A stretch of DNA of 64,000 bases from Clostridia bacterium (GTDB lineage: Bacteria > Bacillota > Clostridia > Christensenellales > Aristaeellaceae): NCBI GenBank assembly GCA_017522345.1, contig JAFWZN010000091.1, forward strand, positions 23,425 to 87,424. Reading direction: 5' to 3'. Position numbers and translations under genes: made by a program. Below are positions 56,992 to 64,000 of this stretch, in pieces; positions within the stretch are counted from its first letter, which is position 1; every line of letters starts with the position of its first letter. The notes under the pieces were generated by a model. That model ran no database searches. It saw only the letters and a program-made list of their open reading frames with translations, and had not been told where the DNA came from.

Positions 56992-58017
56992 TTAATTCGC
57001 CGGTTCGTAGAACATTTCCAGCACAAGCCGCTGAATGTTCGTATCGTCTGCGTAGAATTCCATATGTACTTCTCCGCGCACAGCCTCGCCTGAAATCTTG
57101 CGGATCGGCATACCCGAGTTATTGCCCAGCTGCTCAGCAAAATACTCAAGTTCATCCGCTGTGCAATCGGAATAATAGTAATCGCTCATCTGCACTACAA
57201 GATCCGCTACCGCGCTCTCGTCCTTCAGCTGTTTTTGAGCAGCCGTCACCCATTCGGCGGCATACTGCCTCTGTCTTTCCATTCGGGTTGTGTTTGTGCT
57301 GTCATCCAGACCCATACGGGTGCGGATATATTTAAGCGCCTGCTCGCCCGTCAGCTTGACCTTGTTTCCGGCAATCAATGCGCTGTCGACGTCGGTCATG
57401 TCCGTCATAACTTCGACCGTTACACCGCCGGCCCAATCGTTCATGATCGGTATAGCATCCATGGTTACGGTTATGTAGTGATCAATCTGAACGCCGTACA
57501 GGAGGTTCGATACTGCATCCGCCGTGTTTTTGCTGCTGTCGTGCTGCCCCTGACCATAGTTATAGGACAGCGCCAGCTGCGCACGCCGCACGCCAACTGC
57601 CTCTCCGGTCACGCTTCGCATTGTAATATCGGTCATCGTATCGCGGTTCAGATGAATCGCCTGACTTTTGCCTGTCTCGGTATCCTTTACAAACAGCATC
57701 AAAAAGTCCGCTTGATTCGAATTGTTGTAAGATCCGCTGCTCGTGACGACGCCGTAATCGTCAATGCCGATCACAAGCAGCGTTTCCACATCTTTTTTCT
57801 GATACCACTGATTGTTCATAAACACCTGCGCGGTTGTTTCCTCGTGGGTATGCGCCGTTATCTGTTGTCCTGCGTTTTCTACCTTCTCGGTCATCCGCGA
57901 TTCAATCATGTGCGCTCCGAGTGCGCCAATCACCAGCACCAGAACGATCGCGCATATGGTCAGACACAGCCGTATCATCCTGCCGCTCATTCTTTTCCTT
58001 CTGCGTTTTCCGGCCAT
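56992..58017 (-). CDS. LytR-CpsA-Psr (LCP) family glycopolymer ligase
   Basis: 341 residues: basic N-terminus, one membrane helix (about 14-36), then an extracytoplasmic LCP domain. Landmarks are TLLVIGIDDYG, QADFLMLFVKD, IHLNRDTMTDI and YIRTRMGLDDS followed by TTRMERQRQY, where Arg and Asp residues bind the lipid pyrophosphate in known structures. It attaches the finished polymer to peptidoglycan or other wall acceptors. Located after the duplicated secreted protein, 50 bases downstream. Ribosome site in GAGAGGAAG. Confidence 0.9.
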   Translation of the reverse strand: MAGKRRRKRMSGRMIRLCLTICAIVLVLVIGALGAHMIESRMTEKVENAGQQITAHTHEETTAQVFMNNQWYQKKDVETLLVIGIDDYGVVTSSGSYNNSNQADFLMLFVKDTETGKSQAIHLNRDTMTDITMRSVTGEAVGVRRAQLALSYNYGQGQHDSSKNTADAVSNLLYGVQIDHYITVTMDAIPIMNDWAGGVTVEVMTDMTDVDSALIAGNKVKLTGEQALKYIRTRMGLDDSTNTTRMERQRQYAAEWVTAAQKQLKDESAVADLVVQMSDYYYSDCTADELEYFAEQLGNNSGMPIRKISGEAVRGEVHMEFYADDTNIQRLVLEMFYEPAN

Positions 58018-58066
58018 ACGCGCTTCCTCTCTCGGCGATTTACCGCGCCGTTTTCAATATTGTCTA

Positions 58067-59437
58067 TCAGTTGGGGGACTGCACCGCAGTCTCGGGATTC
58101 AGCGTTTCTTCCGCTTCAACGAGGAACGCCACAGTGCCCAAATCGTACATGTTCAGCGTCAACTCGCCCTTCGCATTTACAGCAAACTCGCTGATGGGAT
58201 GTACATGCCAGTGCTTGGAATCGGAGCTGTGGATAACCAGCACGGGCTTCTCGGGATCCAGATCGGTATCAAAGGTCATTTCCAGATAGTGTTCTTCATC
58301 ATACAGAAGATGCAGATAATCGCCGTAGGCGGTTACTTCAAACAGATCCTTTACAACCAGCTGATCGTGGGTCAGATCAAGGCCCATCTGCGCGAGCGCG
58401 TTGTCCAGGAGACCGGCAATCGTTCCGTGCTCATGATCGGGAATGATCACGCTCAGGTCGTGCTCGGTGAACAGATCGCCTACATCCTCTGCTTCCAGAA
58501 TACGTTCGTAACCCCACACCAGATGCTCATAGGTCTGAATGTCGGGATTATACCATCTCTCAGCAACAGCGGTAACGATGATGTAATTCTGATCGGGAAC
58601 TGCAACATCATCCAAGCCCTCCGCGGTACGGATATAGCCAACGATCTTTTTTCCGTCGGCGCCTTCCTTGGTCACAATCGTAGGCGCGGTCTTGCCGGAT
58701 ACGCTGGGCGTGAAGTTTTCATATCCATCGGGGATTTCTTCGGGATCAGTGCCGGGAATGATCGTGACAACGCGCTCAACGTCTTCGCCAATGCCCAATA
58801 CCTCACGGCCGTACATCAGAAGGGCAATGGTTCCGCTCGTAGGCAGATGCAGGGTGAACTGATTTTCGCTGACATTGAACATCGGAATAACCATCCACTC
58901 AAATCCGTCGCCGGTGAACATGGTGAGCAGCGGCATGTATTCATTTTCATTGATCTCGAAGGTTGCTTCCAGATAATTATCGCCCGCAAGCTGAGCCGCG
59001 GTCTCATCCGTGAGCATTACGTCATACAACTCGCACATTACAAGATCGTGCGCGTCCAACTCATGATGGATGGAAGCAAGAATTGCATTGATGTCAACCT
59101 TTACGTCGTGATCGTGAAGCTTACACTCAACGTCCGCATGGTGAACGTTTTCCATAACGCTGTTATATGCGTCCGTCAGACGGGTAGCGATCACGGCATC
59201 TTCGATGACGTCGCGATGGGCTACGTCCGTCAGAACCAGAGCGCCTTTATCCTTAATTTCAGCAAGCACATTGCCTTCGGCGTCGCAGATCTTCGCGTAA
59301 ACGGTTTCGCCGTTCTCGTTTACGTAGCTTACTACCTGCGGCGGCAGCTCGTTCTGCACGTAGGGACGATTCTCCGCAACCGCTGCAATGCCCATCAGCA
59401 TGCATACCACCAATACCAAAGAGAAAAGCTTTTTCAT
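58067..59437 (-). CDS. Secreted protein with two tandem homologous halves
   Basis: 456 residues with a signal peptide (1-21, LVLVVCMLMGIAAVAE). The mature part contains two related units. Unit 1 (about 75-215) has HDHDVKVDINAIL, DNYLEATFEI and TSGTIALLMYGRE. Unit 2 (about 305-445) has PDHEHGTIAGLL, EHYLEMTFDT and LGTVAFLVEAEE. Both share a His/Asp-rich helix region followed by a beta-rich part. A Pro/Glu linker joins them. No known family recognised. Its position between the dead sortase and the LCP ligase suggests a role in surface assembly. ATG chosen for AAAGGAAATGG upstream. Confidence 0.72.
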   Translation of the reverse strand: MKKLFSLVLVVCMLMGIAAVAENRPYVQNELPPQVVSYVNENGETVYAKICDAEGNVLAEIKDKGALVLTDVAHRDVIEDAVIATRLTDAYNSVMENVHHADVECKLHDHDVKVDINAILASIHHELDAHDLVMCELYDVMLTDETAAQLAGDNYLEATFEINENEYMPLLTMFTGDGFEWMVIPMFNVSENQFTLHLPTSGTIALLMYGREVLGIGEDVERVVTIIPGTDPEEIPDGYENFTPSVSGKTAPTIVTKEGADGKKIVGYIRTAEGLDDVAVPDQNYIIVTAVAERWYNPDIQTYEHLVWGYERILEAEDVGDLFTEHDLSVIIPDHEHGTIAGLLDNALAQMGLDLTHDQLVVKDLFEVTAYGDYLHLLYDEEHYLEMTFDTDLDPEKPVLVIHSSDSKHWHVHPISEFAVNAKGELTLNMYDLGTVAFLVEAEETLNPETAVQSPN

Positions 59438-59474
59438 GGTTTTCCATTTCCTTTCTATCATTGACCAACTTAGA

Positions 59475-60125
59475 TCATTCATTCATCCGCTTTGCCATCA
59501 CCAGATAGCGCTGCATGTTGTCGCCGCGAATTCCGGTTGATAAAATCAACACATCATCGCCGAATACGGGCTTGTCCGCCTCATCCAAATGCATCCCCAG
59601 CCGACGCGTGGAATACACGCTGCTGAAAAAGCTTTCATATCTGCGCTGTACGGAAAAATTGTAGTAGTGAAGAATATGAATGGAGGAGTACGGCACTGCC
59701 GCAAACACTCTATACTCAAGCGTTCCATCCGGCAGGTGTATGTAGATCTCCCTGCATTTCTCAAAGCTGCCGGAGAATGTCTCCTGCAAGTCTCTGAAAG
59801 GAGCGCCCGCCGCTTTGCTGCTTCCATAGATCACCGTAACCGGGTCAGAAAAATCCGAAGCATTGTAGCTCGACTGTGTATATATGGAGCCGTATTTTGC
59901 TTCCGATCCGTTTGGCTTGTGGCCGGCATAGAAGCCGTCGTCCGAATCGTGCTGCATTACCGGTCGGCAGAACGCCGCGCCCGGAATTTCAAGCCAGGCA
60001 GTGACATGCGCATTCTTTAAAGAATTCTCACGGCACAATGCATCGTATCGGCTTTCAGCGATTGCATAGCTGCCAATCAGCCAAGCGATCAAACAGACGC
60101 ACCAGATTATGCACCGTTTTATCAT
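59475..60125 (-). CDS. Sortase-B-fold protein lacking the catalytic His and Cys (pseudosortase)
   Basis: 216 residues; signal or anchor helix 6-23; then a class B sortase fold with NAHVTAWLEIPGA, YGSIYTQSSYNASDF and VTVIYGSS where the catalytic His of YGHN should stand (Ser102). Later DDVLILSTGIRGD has Gly198 in place of the catalytic Cys of LSTC; the Arg (QRYLVMAK, Arg206) is kept. Codons are AGC and GGA, so each change needs at least two base differences from His/Cys codons. The fold is otherwise complete, with no stop or shift. ATG at 60123-60125 overlaps cpsB by four bases and has GGGAGGGGGAG upstream. A binding or scaffold role is more likely than catalysis. Confidence 0.78.
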   Translation of the reverse strand: MIKRCIIWCVCLIAWLIGSYAIAESRYDALCRENSLKNAHVTAWLEIPGAAFCRPVMQHDSDDGFYAGHKPNGSEAKYGSIYTQSSYNASDFSDPVTVIYGSSKAAGAPFRDLQETFSGSFEKCREIYIHLPDGTLEYRVFAAVPYSSIHILHYYNFSVQRRYESFFSSVYSTRRLGMHLDEADKPVFGDDVLILSTGIRGDNMQRYLVMAKRMNE

Positions 60126-60829
60126 CTCACTCCCCCTCCCAGCAGTCTTCTCTCCATGCATTTCAAATAGCGAACCGCATCTTCTCCAAGCCGCTTTTCT
60201 ATGCGGGATATTGCTTCTCCCATATTGGGCGGCCGGTCCGTTGTATTGTGGCAATCAGAGCCGATAAAGTGAATTTTTCGCTTTTTCAGCATCCGCATTG
60301 CGAGCCACGCAGTCTTCCAGCTTGTAAAGAAGGAAGCGCTCGCTTGAATCCATATTCCCGCCTCGCACAGCATGCGAACCGTTCCAAGCGGCTGATAATA
60401 GATGTACCGCTCGATATGGGCAAGAATCGGACGGACGCCCCTGCTCTCTTTTAAGAAGAAGAGGTCGTCAATCATGTTCCTGTCCCACCGGCAGAACGGC
60501 ATTTCAACCAACATCGCATCGGTATTCCGAATGCGGAGCCTCTCGATATCCTCCACTCGGCTCATTCCTCTAAAATACGCAACCTCTGCGCCCGTAATGA
60601 CCGTTGGAATCTTGCTGCGCCCCGTAATATGCTGCTTAAGTTCCGCCACAGCCTGCTTCCTTCGCTTAAGAAATCTGGCGGGCGAATCCCTATGCGCGTA
60701 AAAGTGAGGCGTGAGGACAACCAGGTCTACGCCCTGTTTTGACTCTCTGAGAAGCATCGCTTTGCTTTGCTTTACGCTTTTGCTCCCATCATCCATATTG
60801 GGGAGAATATGTGTGTGTATATCCAGCAT
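60122..60829 (-). CDS. cpsB: CpsB-like PHP-family tyrosine phosphatase
   Basis: 235-residue Mn-dependent protein tyrosine phosphatase of the CpsB/CapC (PHP) family. Metal ligands: DIHTHILPNMDDG (His-x-His), VLTPHFYAH, VITGAEVAYF, LAHIERY and FIGSDCHN. It dephosphorylates CpsD. Placed directly after cpsD (nine-base gap) and overlapping the pseudosortase gene. Confidence 0.93.
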   Translation of the reverse strand: MLDIHTHILPNMDDGSKSVKQSKAMLLRESKQGVDLVVLTPHFYAHRDSPARFLKRRKQAVAELKQHITGRSKIPTVITGAEVAYFRGMSRVEDIERLRIRNTDAMLVEMPFCRWDRNMIDDLFFLKESRGVRPILAHIERYIYYQPLGTVRMLCEAGIWIQASASFFTSWKTAWLAMRMLKKRKIHFIGSDCHNTTDRPPNMGEAISRIEKRLGEDAVRYLKCMERRLLGGGVR

Positions 60830-60837
60830 ATCGCTTT

Positions 60838-61635
60838 TTATTTATACTCGTAGTAACGATAGTTTTTGTAGTTTTTATAGTTTTTATAGTTCTTGTAGTA
60901 GCGGTATTTATACCTTCTTCTGTATCCGCCAAGCGAACTGTTCGCGCAGGTGAATATAAATCCGAGGATCTTGGCGTCCACCTGCTTTAGCTGACGAATG
61001 GCTTCGTTCAGGCTGCCCGTGTCGCAATATTCGTTGCGCACAACCATCACAATGCCGTCTACCAGCTTTGTCGCAATCAGCGCATCCGATACGGCGGTTA
61101 CCGGCGGAAGGTCGATTAGGATGTACTCATATTTCTGCTTCAAAGTCTCAAGCAGCTCCTCCATCTTTTTGGAGCCCAGAAGCTCTGAGGGGTTCGGAGG
61201 AATGTTGCCGGCAGGCAGAAGCTCGAAGCTGATTTCCTTCTGATCAACCATGCCGACCTTGCATTCCTGCGTATATTCCTGAATCTCTTTCTTTCCGAGC
61301 AGAACATTGGAAAGACCGTATTTGCCGCGCATTTTCAGCTTCTTCCTGAGCGTCGGAAGACGAAGGTCGCCCTCCACAACAATAACGCGCTTGCCCTGCT
61401 CCGCCAGAACGCTGGCAAGATTCAGAGTCGTCGTACTTTTGCCCTCGCCTCGAATCGAGCTGGTAATGCCGACAACGGCGCCTTTTCCGGCTTCGACGTC
61501 CGAAAGCGCGAAGGCAAGGTTGGTTCTCAAAAGCTTGTACGCTTCCTTTGCGGCAAAGCTCATTTCCGAACCGAGCAGCTCGTTTTCCTGCACATTGGAG
61601 GCCTGCTGCTTCTTATTCTTGATGTCCGAACTCAT
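60838..61635 (-). CDS. cpsD: CpsD-like bacterial tyrosine kinase
   Basis: 265-residue BY-kinase. Walker A ITSSIRGEGKSTTTLN; Walker A' VIVVEGDLRLPTL; Walker B YILIDLPPVTAV. The C-terminal tail, about the last 25 residues, is packed with Tyr (RRYKYRYYKNYKNYKNYK pattern), the autophosphorylation cluster, longer and more regular than usual. It works with the adjacent CpsC co-activator (four-base overlap) and is reversed by CpsB. Confidence 0.93.
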   Translation of the reverse strand: MSSDIKNKKQQASNVQENELLGSEMSFAAKEAYKLLRTNLAFALSDVEAGKGAVVGITSSIRGEGKSTTTLNLASVLAEQGKRVIVVEGDLRLPTLRKKLKMRGKYGLSNVLLGKKEIQEYTQECKVGMVDQKEISFELLPAGNIPPNPSELLGSKKMEELLETLKQKYEYILIDLPPVTAVSDALIATKLVDGIVMVVRNEYCDTGSLNEAIRQLKQVDAKILGFIFTCANSSLGGYRRRYKYRYYKNYKNYKNYKNYRYYEYK

Positions 61636-62459
61636 TTAGCAACACTCCTCTTCTTGTTCTTTTTTTTCGATTTTTCATCCTCGGGGATTTGGCGATATTC
61701 TTCGTAATAATCCCTTCTATAGCCTTTTCTATAGTAATAATAGCTCTTTTTTGAATTATCGCCGAGCATATCGGGTATTGCGGTTAAGAGCGGGATATTT
61801 TCAAAGTTTTCAAGCAGGTAGGTTTCGGAATGAATCTGATCGTCCATAATTTCGATCACCGCGATAACGCCGCAGCTCAAAAGCATGCCCACCAGAAGAC
61901 CGACAATCGTATATTTTCTGATGCTGGGCGAAATCTTTCCGGACGGCACAACGGCGTAATCGACAACGCGCACCGAGCTGCCTTCCACAACGTCCGCAAT
62001 TTTATCCGGCAGAACCAGCGCGATGGTATTTGCGATATGCTCTACTTCCTGAGGATCGTCGCCGGTTACGGTAACGGAGAAAACCTCCGTCTCATTGACC
62101 GATTCGGCGCTGATCATTGACTTAAGCTCGGAATACGAACAGTCCAGCTGGCCGCGCTCAATAACCTCGTTCAGCGTAAGTCTCGTTTTCAGAATAACAA
62201 GATAGGTTTCAACAAGGCTTTTTGCGGCGGTAATCTGCGAGGAAGAGATGCTGAAGCTGGTCGCGCCTACGGAGAAAGAGCTGTTATTAACATACAAAAG
62301 CACCTTCGCCTGATACAGCGGCGTTACAAAAAACGTCGCATACGAGAACAGCAGCGCTCCGCACAGGATCATCGCCAAAATAACCATCCACAACCGTCCG
62401 ATGATTCCTTCGCCGATTTTCACAAGGTCAATTTTTATGTATTCATTATCCTTGCTCAT
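61632..62459 (-). CDS. cpsC: CpsC-like chain-length determinant / kinase co-activator
   Basis: 275-residue Wzz-type protein with two membrane helices (about 20-42 and 175-195) and the conserved PSGKISPSIRKY motif before the second helix. The extracytoplasmic loop is alpha-helical. Unlike most CpsC proteins, the cytoplasmic tail after helix 2 carries its own Tyr cluster (KSYYYYRKGYRRDYYEEY) followed by a basic end. First gene of the regulatory half, with the strong promoter at 62548-62576. The ATG has a weak ribosome site (GGTAGAGG). Confidence 0.92.
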   Translation of the reverse strand: MSKDNEYIKIDLVKIGEGIIGRLWMVILAMILCGALLFSYATFFVTPLYQAKVLLYVNNSSFSVGATSFSISSSQITAAKSLVETYLVILKTRLTLNEVIERGQLDCSYSELKSMISAESVNETEVFSVTVTGDDPQEVEHIANTIALVLPDKIADVVEGSSVRVVDYAVVPSGKISPSIRKYTIVGLLVGMLLSCGVIAVIEIMDDQIHSETYLLENFENIPLLTAIPDMLGDNSKKSYYYYRKGYRRDYYEEYRQIPEDEKSKKKNKKRSVAK

Positions 62460-62547
62460 TTGAAACCTCTACCCCTGTTCATCTCTATATTCTTAGGTTT
62501 ATTATCAATATTCATCACGTGCCTATAAACGGCATCTTCTCAGTATC

Positions 62548-62576
62548 ATTATATCATTACAGACAAGTAAAGTCAA
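62548..62576 (-). promoter_or_regulatory. Main promoter of the capsule locus
   Basis: On minus: TTGACT (62571-62576), 17 bases, TATAAT (62548-62553). The leader to cpsC is about 80 bases. AT-rich DNA lies just upstream (UP-element-like). Confidence 0.88.
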
Positions 62577-62661
62577 TTACAGGCATTGGAAGTTTTGTGT
62601 TATTATGAAAAATATTGTGAAAATAATGAAAACTTGTTACCTGTCTATCAAGCAATGTAAA

Positions 62662-62700
62662 ACGCGCCGGACGTCGCGTTTGTTCGCGGTTCCGGCGCGT
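62662..62700 (-). terminator. Terminator after the peptidase gene
   Basis: ACGCGCCGGA and TCCGGCGCGT, 10-bp stem, then TTTAC on minus; it isolates the PqqD/peptidase pair from the capsule promoter. Confidence 0.75.
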
Positions 62701-62761
62701 CTATTATCACATGTTCTGTTTTTCTTTCGTTGATTTGAAAAAGAGGCCGTTTCCTTCTGAT

Positions 62762-63250
62762 TCAGCGTTTCAAAAGCCTTTTCATCAGCCCGCGAAGACG
62801 CCACTGCGCCCGCTTGATCAGCCTGCGAACAGGATAGACCGCCACCCAGAAACGGCAATACAGGCGGTATCTTCCGTCTTCAACGCTTATGCGTTTTCCT
62901 TCCCGCGTAAACGCGCACACCACCGCCACCATCCGCTCGGGCGCAACGCGCTCATAGTGATAGGTGTTGTCGCCCAGGCAGATATAATGGTCGTCCTTCA
63001 CATCCACAATTCGGTGCATCACATACTTCCCGCCGGATGCGCGGTACAGGGGCAAATCGTATTTCTTCAGTTTTTCCGGAAGCGGCGTAAGCTCCACGCT
63101 GTCCCGCCCCTGTCTCAGCATCGGCATCATGCTGACGCCCTGAAACCCCACCCCGCGAATGTTCCGACCGGCGGAAAGGCGCTCGCGAATCATGGGCATG
63201 AGCGTCTCGATAGAAACGCTCTTCATATCCTTATTCGGCGATGAATCCAT
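62762..63250 (-). CDS. S24/S26-type peptidase-like protein
   Basis: 162-residue protein with the nucleophile motif FQGVSMMPMLRQGRD (GxSMxPxLxxGD) and a following region GGKYVMHRIVDVKDDHYICLGDN, resembling the LexA/signal-peptidase-like fold. The general-base Lys of signal peptidase I (KR..G) is not obvious; His-Arg occupies that place. A basic C-terminus with one hydrophobic stretch (FWVAVYPVRRL) could touch the membrane. Start is ambiguous: ATG at 63250 (GAAGG, overlaps PqqD by 20 bases) or at 63226. Confidence 0.7.
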   Translation of the reverse strand: MDSSPNKDMKSVSIETLMPMIRERLSAGRNIRGVGFQGVSMMPMLRQGRDSVELTPLPEKLKKYDLPLYRASGGKYVMHRIVDVKDDHYICLGDNTYHYERVAPERMVAVVCAFTREGKRISVEDGRYRLYCRFWVAVYPVRRLIKRAQWRLRGLMKRLLKR

Positions 63251-63494
63251 TTTCCTTCAGCTTTCCGACAAACGCTTCCACGCTTCTGCGCGCGCTCGCC
63301 TCGTCCACATCATATTCCGATAAAAGCGCATCCACAAGCGCGTCCACGCTTGTTTCCGCCTGCAGTCTTTCCCAAAGAAACGCGCCGGTCTCATTGAGCG
63401 TGATCATCGTATTGAGATCAACGTCGTCCTCCGTAGGCACCGCAACCGTTTTGCCCGCAATTTCACTTAAAACAAATCCGCCCTTGAGCTTCAT
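63231..63494 (-). CDS. PqqD-like (RRE-fold) protein
   Basis: 87-residue PqqD family protein: winged helix with GGFVLSEIAGKTVAVP, TLNETGAFLWERLQAE and VEAFVGKLKENGFI. PqqD domains bind leader peptides of ribosomally made, modified peptides (RRE). No radical-SAM enzyme, precursor or exporter lies next to it in this window. ATG at 63494 follows AAGGAGG. It overlaps the peptidase gene, so the two are translated together. Confidence 0.8.
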   Translation of the reverse strand: MKLKGGFVLSEIAGKTVAVPTEDDVDLNTMITLNETGAFLWERLQAETSVDALVDALLSEYDVDEASARRSVEAFVGKLKENGFIAE

Positions 63495-63560
63495 ACGCCC
63501 ATTCCTCCTTGTTTCCATTTCGTTATTCATCAGACCGCCCGGGAATGCAACCGCCCCCAA

Positions 63561-63711
63561 AAGCTTCCCCTCAGAGGGGAAGCTGTCGCTGAAAGCGACT
63601 GATGAGGTGGCCCATACTTCGAAACCAATGCCGATATAGGCTCAGATCATACTCCGGCTCCACCTCATCCGTCCGGACTTCGCCCATCCACCTTCTCCTA
63701 AAGGAGAAGGC
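63561..63711. repeat. Palindromic intergenic element
   Basis: Starts with AGCTTCCCCTC/GAGGGGAAGCT (63562-63584), then GTCGCT/AGCGAC; GATGAGGTGG (63601-63610) is inverted at 63660-63669 (CCACCTCATC); it ends with CCTTCTCC/GGAGAAGG (63691-63710). The nested inverted repeats suggest a small non-autonomous element or REP-type sequence. No gene is seen from 63495 to the window edge. Confidence 0.65.
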
Positions 63712-63803
63712 TTTTATGCAGAAAGCGAAACAGATCATATTATCACTCAGCAGGAGCAATCCCTTGCCCTACCTGATTCCAAAATCCGGTTTGTCGCGCT
63801 CCC

Positions 63804-63829
63804 CAAAGGCTTCCCCTTGAGGGGAAGCT
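63804..63829. repeat. Short hairpin repeat related to 63561
   Basis: GGCTTCCCC and GGGGAAGCT around TTGA, a second copy of the GCTTCCCC hairpin, five bases before the third 180-bp repeat. Confidence 0.55.
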
Positions 63830-63834
63830 CAGAC

Positions 63835-64000
63835 CATCAACAAACCATTGGGAGAGGTTTGGAGAGGGAGCGACTCCCTCTCCATTTTCCCTCGCTTTTG
63901 GCGGCATGTACGGCAAAATCGCGCGTTTTCACAAAGCGTAGCGACTGAAAACGCTTCCCCTTTCCGATTTTCGCCCGGAAATCCCGCAGGATTTCAGGAA
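63835..64000. repeat. 180-bp intergenic repeat, copy C (cut by window edge)
   Basis: Begins CATCAACAAACCATTG and shares with copy B the blocks GGAGAGGGAGCG, GGCGGCATGTAC, CGCGCGTTTTCACAAAGCG and CGACTGAAAACGCTTCCCC. The last 15 or so bases are outside the window. Confidence 0.8.

Noticed and set aside
57812..59464. 550-codon plus-strand frame
   Set aside because: Opposite to the LCP and duplicated secreted protein genes, both of which have signal or anchor sequences and ribosome sites.

Overview
The window looks like a chromosome segment of an anaerobic, gut-type Bacillota (Clostridia), possibly Christensenellales- or Oscillospirales-like; that placement is an inference. It rests on strong AGGAGG-type ribosome sites, sigma-A-like promoters, a CsoR/CopA copper operon, NADP-type glutamate dehydrogenase, an Mrp/Mbh-type antiporter operon, a Firmicute Wzx/Wzy capsule locus with CpsB/C/D, and large secreted multidomain proteins. 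No tRNA, rRNA, CRISPR array or intact insertion sequence was seen.

Layout. 1-835: start of peptide chain release factor 3 (prfC), cut by the window edge. 1-10.4 kb (minus): ten-gene Mrp/Mbh-like membrane complex (E-F-G-MbhD-MbhE/B fusion-C plus four large antiporter-type subunits) without a visible redox module. 10.4-15.2 kb: HD-domain protein, then on plus ThuA-like and Gfo/Idh/MocA sugar genes, a SecB-like protein and an UMF1-family transporter. 15.3-18.3 kb (minus): MMPL/RND exporter and an HtrA-like protease linked by an unusual hairpin. 18.4-22.0 kb (minus): orphan phage packaging set (small terminase, large terminase, portal) with its own terminator. 22.2-24.1 kb (plus): gdhA and a secreted DnaJ-type zinc-finger protein. 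24.2-27.4 kb (minus): csoR-copA-DUF2200, with a CopZ-like domain fused to CopA that has its own internal ribosome site. 27.5-27.9 kb: two tandem 180-bp intergenic repeats, with a third copy at the right window edge. 28-33.4 kb: methyltransferase and secreted CHAP protein divergent from an HTH-ADP-ribosylglycohydrolase, then deoB and an E2-acyltransferase-like protein.

33.6-63.5 kb is one large surface-polysaccharide locus read entirely on minus. Its head (62.5-57 kb, strong promoter at 62548-62576) carries CpsC, CpsD, CpsB, a sortase-B-fold protein lacking both catalytic His and Cys, an internally duplicated secreted protein, and an LCP ligase. A small ORF with its own terminator follows. The body carries the initiating sugar transferase, glycosyltransferases, a small secreted protein, a 2397-residue acidic-repeat secreted protein with a phosphodiester-glycosidase domain, a TupA-like ATP-grasp protein, Wzy, Wzx, an acyltransferase, UDP-glucuronate 4-epimerase, UDP-glucose dehydrogenase and an amino-acid permease. 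Two decayed duplications lie in it: a ugd/permease remnant and a fragment of the giant protein's C-terminal repeats. Several genes (38-43 kb) are visibly AT-rich, suggesting cassette-type acquisition. At the right edge sit a PqqD-like protein and an S24/S26-type peptidase, followed by repeat-rich intergenic DNA.

The strongest candidates for undescribed biology are the surface module built around the catalytically dead sortase, the duplicated secreted protein and the giant acidic-repeat protein, and the CopA/CopZ internal-start arrangement.
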